A stretch of DNA of 32,189 nt from JBOHBN01 sp050698355 (GTDB lineage Bacteria > Actinomycetota > Actinomycetes > Streptosporangiales > WHST01). This document shows positions 26,410-32,189 of the stretch, one piece after another. Made by a program: the position numbers and the translations under genes. The DNA is taken from positions 1 through 32,189 of the forward strand of contig JBOHBN010000437.1 of NCBI GenBank assembly GCA_050698355.1, written 5' to 3'. The notes beneath the pieces were generated by a model. The model did not search any database and was not told the DNA's origin. It saw nothing but the letters and a program-made list of their open reading frames with translations. Numbering within the stretch: position 1 is the first letter of the stretch; every line of letters starts with the position of its first letter.

Positions 26410-27825
26410 GTGGTCGACGTGCAGAGCCCCGGTAGCGCCGGCTGGTGGCTGGCACGTCTCGGCCGCCGCTTGGACGATCGCCGCGCCCGCTATGACCTGC
26501 TCGACCGGTACTTCCGCGGCGACCACCGGCTGCCGGAGGGCGACGACCGGTGTCGGGACATGTTCCGCCGGTTTCAGCGGAAGGCCCGCACCAACTACGT
26601 CGGCTTGGTCGCCGAATCGGTTCGGGAACGGCTGCACCCCGTCGGTTTTCGCACGGGCGGCGCCTCGAGCGGCGACGTCGACGACGAGGCGTGGCGGATC
26701 TGGCAGGCGAACTACCTCGACGCGGACTCGGGACTCGTCCACCTGGCCGCGCTGGTGTTCTCCGACGCTTACGTGTGCGTGGGTGCTAACCCGAACGACG
26801 ACCGGACACCGGTCATCACCCCGGAGGACCCGCGTGAGGTGATTGTCGAAACCGATCCGGTGAACCGCCGGCTGGTGCGCGCCGGGCTCAAGCTGTGGAC
26901 CGACGATCTCGATAAGACCCGGCACGCGGTCCTCTACCTGCCGGACAAGATCCACTACTTTTCGTCGCGAGCCGATGAGACCAACACCGGTCTCGACCGG
27001 TACGGCGAACGTGCCTGGGAAGTAGAGCAGGACCCGCGGGACAACGCGATCGGTGCCGTGCCGCTGGTGCGGTTCGTGAACCGTCCGACGCTGTCCAACG
27101 ATGGGCTCGGCGAATTCGAGGATCTGCTCGACGTCCAGGACCGGATCAACAACACGGTCCTCGACCGGCTGGTCATCTCGAAACTGCAGGCGTACCGCCA
27201 GCGGTGGGTGAAGAACATCCCCACCGAAGACGAGGACGGCAACCCGCTTGACCTGCCGTTCGTGCCCGGGGTCGACCTGCTGTGGGCCGTGGACGCGCCG
27301 GAAGCCGGCGAACCCGAAGCCGCATTCGGCGAGTTCGAGCAGGTCAACTTGACGCCGCTGCTGGAGGCGGTCAAGGAAGACCGGCAGGCGCTCGTCATGT
27401 TGAGCGGGCTGCCGCCGCACTACGTGGCCGGGGACCTCATCAACGCGTCGGAAGCGGCGATGGCCGCGGCAGAGACCCGTCTCGTCGCGAAAGTCCGCGA
27501 AAGGATGCGGCATTTCGGGGAGTCGTGGGAAGCCGTCATACGGCTCGCGTTCCGCTACGTCGGCGACGACGCGCGGACGGACTCCGAAATGCTGTGGGCC
27601 GACCCGGAACGGAAGACCGACGCGCAGCTCGCTGACGCGGCAGACAAGAAGATGACCGCCGGCGTCCCCTGGCATCAGCGGATGGTCGATCTGCACTACT
27701 CGCCGCAGGAAATCAAACGAATGGAGTCCGACCGGGCCTCCGACGCGCTGCACGCCGCGCTCGCGGCTCCGCTGAACGGCCAGCCGGAGCGGAACGGGCA
27801 GGCGAGTGGCCGACCAGCAGCCTGA
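26410..27825 (+). CDS. portal protein (SPP1/gp6-like)
   Basis: 471 aa from a GTG with GAAGGGGG upstream. The start SAGWWLARLGRRLDDRRARY and the stretch FRRFQRKARTNYVGLVAESV are characteristic of actinophage portals, as are RPTLSNDGLGEFEDLLDVQD and MLSGLPPHYVAG further on. The portal forms the dodecameric channel for DNA at one capsid vertex and binds TerL. The C-terminus is helical (DAADKKMTAGVPWHQRM). The gene overlaps the following MuF gene by 20 bases. Confidence 0.9.
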   Translation: MVDVQSPGSAGWWLARLGRRLDDRRARYDLLDRYFRGDHRLPEGDDRCRDMFRRFQRKARTNYVGLVAESVRERLHPVGFRTGGASSGDVDDEAWRIWQANYLDADSGLVHLAALVFSDAYVCVGANPNDDRTPVITPEDPREVIVETDPVNRRLVRAGLKLWTDDLDKTRHAVLYLPDKIHYFSSRADETNTGLDRYGERAWEVEQDPRDNAIGAVPLVRFVNRPTLSNDGLGEFEDLLDVQDRINNTVLDRLVISKLQAYRQRWVKNIPTEDEDGNPLDLPFVPGVDLLWAVDAPEAGEPEAAFGEFEQVNLTPLLEAVKEDRQALVMLSGLPPHYVAGDLINASEAAMAAAETRLVAKVRERMRHFGESWEAVIRLAFRYVGDDARTDSEMLWADPERKTDAQLADAADKKMTAGVPWHQRMVDLHYSPQEIKRMESDRASDALHAALAAPLNGQPERNGQASGRPAA

Positions 27826-28639
27826 CCCGCAGCTCGTGGCCCTGATCGCCGCCTACGGTGTACAAGTCGCCGATATTCGGCAGCGCATCGAGAACGTGGT
27901 CGTCCGGTTGTGGCGGGCACTCGGCTCATACCGCGACGCGGACGCGCGCCGCTTCGCGGAGACGATCACACCGATGATCCTCGCCGGCCAGGTGCAGATC
28001 GAGCATCTCACCGAGTCGTACCTCACCCAGTACGTCGCGCGGATCCTCGCCGAAGCGCGGCATGTGGGCCGTGCCGCGCAGCTCGGTCCGCTCGACTACT
28101 CGGACCTGCGGAAAAGCACCGATCCGGCCGACGTCTACCGACGTCCGTTCCAGCAGGTCTGGACCGAGCTCAGCCACGATGTCCCGTATCCGGATGCGGT
28201 GGACCGCGGGGAACGTCGCGCGAAGGACCTAGCGGCCACCGACCTGCAGCTGGCGAAGACCCACAAGTCGCGGCAGGTCATGGAGACGATGCCGGATCAG
28301 GTGGTCGGCTACCGGCGCGTGCTGGAAGGCGACTACTCGTGCGGCCTTTGTGTCGTGGCGAGCACCCAGCGGTACCACAAGGGCAAGCTTCTCCCCATCC
28401 ATCCCGAATGTGATTGCGGCATCGCGCCGATCGTCGGCACCAACGACCCGGGCCAGGTCATCGACGAGGACCGGCTCGTCCGCGCCCACGACGAGATCAT
28501 GAAACGTCTCGGTGTCTCCGACGCCGGAGCCCGCAACCCTGACTACCGCAAGCTGCTGATTGAACACACGCATGGTGAGATCGGCCCGGTCTTGGCTGTT
28601 CGCGGGCAGTCCTTCACGGGGCCAAGTGACGTTGAGTGA
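27806..28639 (+). CDS. MuF-like minor head protein
   Basis: 277 aa from a GTG inside the portal 3' end. The N-terminal half is helical (VVRLWRALGSYRDADARRF). The C-terminal half has EGDYSCGLCVVASTQRYHKG and PIHPECDCGI, the Cys/His set of the VG15/MuF head-morphogenesis domain, and ends VRGQSFTGPSDVE, which is typical for actinophage members. These proteins sit near the portal inside the capsid and may be ejected with DNA. No C-terminal toxin domain is fused, unlike some MuF proteins. Confidence 0.8.
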   Translation: MADQQPDPQLVALIAAYGVQVADIRQRIENVVVRLWRALGSYRDADARRFAETITPMILAGQVQIEHLTESYLTQYVARILAEARHVGRAAQLGPLDYSDLRKSTDPADVYRRPFQQVWTELSHDVPYPDAVDRGERRAKDLAATDLQLAKTHKSRQVMETMPDQVVGYRRVLEGDYSCGLCVVASTQRYHKGKLLPIHPECDCGIAPIVGTNDPGQVIDEDRLVRAHDEIMKRLGVSDAGARNPDYRKLLIEHTHGEIGPVLAVRGQSFTGPSDVE

Positions 28640-28642
28640 GTG

Positions 28643-28672
28643 AGCCTCCGAGAGCGGCAACTCTCAGAGGCT
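28643..28672 (+). terminator. hairpin after the MuF gene
   Basis: AGCCTC and GAGAG on the left pair with CTCTC and GAGGCT on the right, with one mismatch and a 6-base loop (28655-28660). It lies 3 bases after the stop. A second hairpin, TCCCGCG/CGCGGGA, lies at 28702-28722. Both are in the 107-base gap before the scaffold gene and may set different levels of capsid mRNA by processing or partial termination. No U-tract. Confidence 0.45.
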
Positions 28673-28746
28673 CTGACTGATCGTTACATACCCACAGACG
28701 TTCCCGCGTGAGTGGCGCGGGACCTACGCGTCCAGGAGGCGCATCC

Positions 28747-29433
28747 ATGCCCGAAGAGGCACAGCAGGAAGAGAAGCAAGAGCAGGCTCCGCAGGCGTCC
28801 CAGGAGGGCCAGCGGCAGCCGGAGCAAACTCCACAGCCGGAGAGTCCGCAGCCGAAGGCCGCCGAGTTCGACGGTGAGTTCGACGCCGAGCGGGCGAGAA
28901 AGCTCATCGAGAACCTCCGCGGTGACAAGACGAAGCTCACCACCGAACGGGACACTGCGGCGACGAAGTCGGCGAAGTTCGACGAGCTCGTCAAGGCCAT
29001 GGGCTTCGGTGAGGAAGAGTCCGCCGACCCCGACAAGCTGCAGGTCGCGCTCGCCGAGCGGGAGATCGAGAACTGGACGCTGAAGGTCGACTACGCGGTG
29101 CAGAAGGCGGCGCGGAAGGCCGACGGCGACCCAGACCTACTATCCGCGGTGCTGTTTCACGACGGCAAGGTCGACGACCTTGACCCTACGGCGGATGACT
29201 TCGCTGAGCAGATCGACGCGATCGTCGTTGAGGCGATCGAGGGCAACGAGCGGCTTCGGGCGTCCGCGCCAGCACCGCCACCGCCACCGGACCTGAAGCA
29301 GGGCGTCCGGTCCAGTTCGCATGACGGTCAGCTCACCCGAGCTGACATCAAGAACATGTCCCCGGAAAAGATCGTCCAGGCCCGCAAGGAAGGCCGCCTC
29401 GACGACCTTGCTGCAGGTCGTAACAAGAACTAG
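28747..29433 (+). CDS. capsid scaffolding protein
   Basis: 228 aa from ATG 28747, with AGGAGG 7 bases upstream. The N-terminal 40 residues are Glu/Gln/Pro-rich and disordered. A coiled-coil follows (RARKLIENLRGDKTKLTTER, DTAATKSAKFDELVKAMG). The C-terminus has a Pro-rich hinge and a basic end (IVQARKEGRLDDLAAGRNKN) that would touch the coat protein. Acidic, helical, located directly before the coat gene: a classical scaffold. No protease motif was seen, so it is probably released or cut by another protease. Confidence 0.78.
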   Translation: MPEEAQQEEKQEQAPQASQEGQRQPEQTPQPESPQPKAAEFDGEFDAERARKLIENLRGDKTKLTTERDTAATKSAKFDELVKAMGFGEEESADPDKLQVALAEREIENWTLKVDYAVQKAARKADGDPDLLSAVLFHDGKVDDLDPTADDFAEQIDAIVVEAIEGNERLRASAPAPPPPPDLKQGVRSSSHDGQLTRADIKNMSPEKIVQARKEGRLDDLAAGRNKN

Positions 29434-29473
29434 GCCAGTTGAAGCGGCCTAGCACGTTCACGAGGGAGTGAGA

Positions 29474-30382
29474 ATGGCACTCGAGAACTTCGTGCCCGAA
29501 CTGTGGGCCGCTGAGATTCTGACCAACATCAATAAGAACCTTGTGTACGCCCAGAGCGGCGTCACCAACCGCAACTATGAGGGCGAGATCCGGCAGGCCG
29601 GCGACACGGTCCACATCAACTCGGTCGGCCGCGTCACCGTCCGGGACTACGATCCCGCGACTGGGCTATCCGACCCGGACACGCTCGACGACTACACTCG
29701 CGCGCTACTCATCGACCAGCAGAAGGAGTTCAACTTCATGGTCGACGACATCAACCGGGTGCAGGACCGGCCCGATGTCATGTCGGAGGCCACCCGCGAG
29801 GCCGCGTACTCGTTGCGCGACGCGCTCGACCAATTCGTCGCGGGGCTTCACACCGACGCCGGCCGAACAATCGGCTCGGACGCGTCCCCGCAGACGGTGG
29901 TCGCGGCCAACCCGGGGACCGATGAGACGACCGCGTACGACGTGCTGGTGGACCTCTCCACACTGTTGTCGGAGAAGACCACGGACAGCAATAGTATCGA
30001 GCAGGGTGGTGTCCCGGAGGACGGCCGATTCGTCGTTGTCGATCCCGCGTTCCACGGCCTGCTGCGCAAGGACGAGCGGTTCGTCCACGCCACGGCACAG
30101 GGCGACGACGTGATCCGTAACGGCGTGGTCGGCGAGGCCGCGGGCTTCCGGGTCCTCAAGTCGAACAACGTACCCAGTGTCACCGGTGATGGCACGTCTA
30201 CGTTCGACAACAAGAAGATCATCGCCGGGCATCCGATGGCGTGGTCGGTTGCCGAGCAGATCACGAAGACCGAGGCATACCGGCCCGACAAGTTCTTCGC
30301 CGACGCCCTGCGAGGCCTGCACGTCTACGGCGGCAAGGTTGTCCGCCCGTACACGTTGGCCGTCCTGTCGTACACCACGTAA
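29474..30382 (+). CDS. major capsid protein (P22 coat-like HK97 fold)
   Basis: 302 aa from ATG 29474 with GAGGGAG upstream; the GTG 6 bases earlier overlaps that site. ALENFVPELWAAEILTNINK and the stretch GDTVHINSVGRVTVRDYDP with DDYTRALLIDQQKEFNFMVD belong to the P22 coat-like family of actinophage capsid proteins. The A-domain strands and C-terminal PYTLAVLSYTT end are in the expected places. Forms the icosahedral shell with help from the scaffold. Start and length agree with relatives (about 300 aa). Confidence 0.88.
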   Translation: MALENFVPELWAAEILTNINKNLVYAQSGVTNRNYEGEIRQAGDTVHINSVGRVTVRDYDPATGLSDPDTLDDYTRALLIDQQKEFNFMVDDINRVQDRPDVMSEATREAAYSLRDALDQFVAGLHTDAGRTIGSDASPQTVVAANPGTDETTAYDVLVDLSTLLSEKTTDSNSIEQGGVPEDGRFVVVDPAFHGLLRKDERFVHATAQGDDVIRNGVVGEAAGFRVLKSNNVPSVTGDGTSTFDNKKIIAGHPMAWSVAEQITKTEAYRPDKFFADALRGLHVYGGKVVRPYTLAVLSYTT

Positions 30383-30393
30383 GGAGCGATCAG

Positions 30394-30561
30394 GTGAGCA
30401 ACGACAAGCCGAAGGTTGAGTTGTTCCGTAACCTGGCGACCGGCAAGGTGTGGGCCGCGAACCCCGGCTCGCCGGCCTACAAGCGGATGCGCAAGGGTCT
30501 CGCGCTTGAGGAGTTCGAGCGGGTCCAGCCCGGCAAGTCCGAGAAGCAGACCGAGAAGTAG
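30394..30561 (+). CDS. small head-associated hypothetical protein
   Basis: 55 aa from a GTG with AAGGAG upstream. The sequence VELFRNLATGKVWAANPGSP, then AYKRMRKGLALEEFERVQPG is compact and basic. Genes of this size and position (between coat and first connector) are common in actinophages. Function is unknown; capsid decoration is possible. Confidence 0.55.
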   Translation: MSNDKPKVELFRNLATGKVWAANPGSPAYKRMRKGLALEEFERVQPGKSEKQTEK

Positions 30562-30573
30562 GAGGAGGCCGCC

Positions 30574-31182
30574 GTGGCTACGTTTCCGCCGCTGGCGACG
30601 GCGGCCGACCTCGACGACCGCGGCATCGCCCACGACGAGTCCACGGTCAACGCCCTGCTTGAAGATGCATCGGTTGCCGTGCGGAACTACACGCATCAGG
30701 TGATCAGCTATGTGATGGACGACACCGCTGAGATCGTGCCGCAAGGCGCCTGGGTGACGCTGCCGCAACGCCCGGTCGATACCACGTCTCTGACCACGGT
30801 GACGCTGGGCGGCCGCGAGGTGACCGGCTGGAAGCGGATCCGTGACCGGCTGTGGCTGGCCGGCGGCTGGCCGCCCTGGGGCCCGTCCGACACTAGATTC
30901 TTCTTTCCGGACCTGGTTCAGCAGTACGTCGTCGAGCCGGTCGCTGTCGAGGTGACCTACTCGCACGGCTACGAGACGGTACCGGGTGATGTCGTCGCGG
31001 TCGTGTGTGGCGCCATCGCCCGTGCGTTGGCGAGTCCGAACGACCTCGGTGTGTCGTCGAAGACCGTCGGGTCGGTGTCGATCCATGTCGCATCGCCAGC
31101 CGGCGTGATCGGGCTGCTGCGCGAGGAGAAGCGGATCCTGAACCGGTACCGCCGATCCGTGCATATGGTGCCGCAACGATGA
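30574..31182 (+). CDS. head-tail connector (adaptor) protein
   Basis: 202 aa from a GTG with GGAGGAGG upstream. ATAADLDDRGIAHDESTVNA, LLEDASVAVRNYTHQ is the helical start seen in gp6/gp15-like adaptors. A beta region (LPQRPVDTTSLTTVTLGGRE) and a final helix (GLLREEKRILNRYRRS) follow. These proteins form a ring below the portal. The stop overlaps the next start (ATGA). Confidence 0.72.
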   Translation: MATFPPLATAADLDDRGIAHDESTVNALLEDASVAVRNYTHQVISYVMDDTAEIVPQGAWVTLPQRPVDTTSLTTVTLGGREVTGWKRIRDRLWLAGGWPPWGPSDTRFFFPDLVQQYVVEPVAVEVTYSHGYETVPGDVVAVVCGAIARALASPNDLGVSSKTVGSVSIHVASPAGVIGLLREEKRILNRYRRSVHMVPQR

Positions 31183-31508
31183 GGCTCGGCAACCAGACGG
31201 TCACGATCATCAATCCGCCTGGCCGGGACCGGTTCGGCGACTTGGTCGACGGTGAGCCGGGGGAGACGACGGTGCCGGGCTGCATGGTTCAGCCGAACGG
31301 CTCGTCGGAGTCCCTGTCTGGCCGCGCCGACCGGGTGACAGCACAGCGGGCGCTGTGGCTGCCCGCCGGCGTGGACATCAAGTCCACCAGCCAAGTACGC
31401 CTCGACGACGGTGAGACGTACGAGGTGGACGGTCAGATCGGCACGTGGGTGGACTTCACCGGCCGCGACCACCACATTCAGGTCACACTGCGCAAAGTCC
31501 GGGGGTAG
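31179..31508 (+). CDS. head-tail stopper protein
   Basis: 109 aa, ATG overlapping the previous stop. It is beta-rich: QTVTIINPPGRDRFGDLVDG, then MVQPNGSSESLSGRADRVTA and the closing YEVDGQIGTWVDFTGRDHHI. Size, strand pattern and position after the adaptor fit SPP1 gp16-type stoppers, which close the DNA channel until ejection. The call relies on context and pattern. Confidence 0.65.
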   Translation: MRLGNQTVTIINPPGRDRFGDLVDGEPGETTVPGCMVQPNGSSESLSGRADRVTAQRALWLPAGVDIKSTSQVRLDDGETYEVDGQIGTWVDFTGRDHHIQVTLRKVRG

Positions 31509-31510
31509 TC

Positions 31511-31846
31511 GTGGCGAAGCTCAAGATCGACTATCGACCGAACTTCTCTGGCGTGCACCGGCTGTTGATGGGCCCGGAGATGCGCGCCATGCTCCACGGC
31601 CGCGCCGAGCAAGGGAAACGGTTCGCTGAGTCCATCGCCCCGGTCGGCGGTCCGGACGACCCGCACCGCGGGGAGTACAAGTCTTCCTTCGTCGTGGAGG
31701 ACGGCACCTATCGCGGCCGGCGCGGTGAAGAGCGGCCGGAGGCGCGGCTCGCGAACGTCTCGTCGTACGGCGCGTATGTGGAGTGGCTGGACGGCTATCA
31801 CGTGCTCGCGAGGACCGTCGACTACATCGAAGGCCGCAACCGGTGA
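31511..31846 (+). CDS. neck / tail-connector protein (HK97 gp10-like)
   Basis: 111 aa from a GTG at 31511. It starts KLKIDYRPNFSGVHRLLMGP, with a helix (MRAMLHGRAEQGKRFAESIA) and a beta hairpin (GEYKSSFVVEDGTYRG), a common layout of HK97 gp10-type minor tail-connector proteins. Position between stopper and tail terminator supports this. The next GTG overlaps its stop. Confidence 0.62.
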   Translation: MAKLKIDYRPNFSGVHRLLMGPEMRAMLHGRAEQGKRFAESIAPVGGPDDPHRGEYKSSFVVEDGTYRGRRGEERPEARLANVSSYGAYVEWLDGYHVLARTVDYIEGRNR

Positions 31847-32189
31847 CCGTCCTGGCACCATTCCCGGACGTCGAGCGGATCGTCGCCGACATCCTTGACG
31901 ATCTCGGCACTGTCGGCACTGAGACCAGCACCGGCCTGCAGGACGTGCTGCCGTTCATCCGGGTCAACCGGGTCGGCGGTGGCGACGATCGGATCACCGA
32001 CCAGCCGCGAGTCACGGTCGATGTGTTCACGGCTGGCACCACAGAGGCGAAGGACATCGCTAAGGAAGCACAGCAGCGGCTCACGTCCGAACCACACGCC
32101 ACCGACCACGGCATTCTCGACCGCGCGACGACCGAGACCGGCCCGCATCCGATCTCCGCCGGCGACGAGGCGTGGGCAGGACTCCGCCT
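31843..32189 (+). CDS. tail terminator (completion) protein, 5' part
   Basis: At least 115 codons from a GTG overlapping the previous stop (GTGA); the frame is still open at the end of the window. PFPDVERIVADILDDLGTVG, then TDQPRVTVDVFTAGTTEAKD, IAKEAQQRLTS is the helix-strand-helix layout of gpU/gp17-type tail terminators, which cap the tail tube and join it to the head. Tail genes should follow beyond the window. Confidence 0.62.
   Translation, partial: MTVLAPFPDVERIVADILDDLGTVGTETSTGLQDVLPFIRVNRVGGGDDRITDQPRVTVDVFTAGTTEAKDIAKEAQQRLTSEPHATDHGILDRATTETGPHPISAGDEAWAGLR

Noticed and set aside
26386..27753. Long antisense open frame opposite the portal gene
   Set aside because: High third-position G/C on the sense strand opens the mirror frame. 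The antisense protein is Arg/Val/Pro-rich without motifs, and the sense product is a clear portal.

Overview
The window looks like part of a temperate tailed phage (siphovirus type) of a high-GC actinomycete, read across its attachment site. Signs of an actinobacterial host are the strong G/C bias at third codon positions, many GTG starts with GTGA or ATGA overlaps, a WhiB-type Fe-S protein, an actinobacterial-type integration host factor (mIHF), a pSAM2-like FtsK/TraB translocase, and an attachment core matching the 3' half of a tRNA-Pro(GGG) gene. The genus cannot be fixed from the sequence.

Layout. 1-3654 (+): end of the late operon, with the C-terminus of an amidase endolysin, a papain-like peptidase, a holin and three tail/fibre-type proteins, closed by a strong hairpin terminator (3673-3718). 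3734-4333 (-): a lone secreted protein, probably a lysogeny 'moron'. 4410-8763 (-): an operon resembling the regulatory/transfer block of actinomycete integrative conjugative elements (AICEs): whiB, a small membrane protein, ftsK/traB, a DnaJ-type zinc-finger membrane protein, a GY(A)DG-repeat protein, mIHF, a small membrane protein and a DUF2637-like four-helix membrane protein. A GntR regulator (8901-9299, +) diverges from it. 9300-9476: attP. 9477-11032 (-): tyrosine integrase and a small membrane protein. 11176-12338: two divergent HTH regulators (one apparently leaderless) and an AlpA/Xis-like protein. 12428-22863 (+): early/replication region with many small coupled ORFs, RusA resolvase, a Cas4-like nuclease split into two ORFs, an OB-fold-like protein, a J-domain-like protein, a prim-pol/D5 helicase fusion, an iteron cluster that may be the origin, and another run of small genes. 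22982-32189 (+): HNH endonucleases, terminase small and large subunits, portal, MuF protein, scaffold, coat, four connector/neck proteins and the start of the tail terminator gene.

How it fits together. In an integrated prophage, attP would be split and chromosomal DNA would flank int. Here element genes lie on both sides of the tRNA-derived core, so the sequence is best explained as a free phage genome, a circular form or a closed assembly. Replication would use the prim-pol/helicase with the iterons, integration would use Int perhaps helped by the phage's own mIHF, and particle genes are standard. The unusual part is the AICE-like block with a TraB-like translocase. Heptamer repeats lie directly downstream of that gene, where Streptomyces conjugative plasmids often carry their transfer locus. 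The element may therefore combine virion transfer with conjugation-like DNA translocation.
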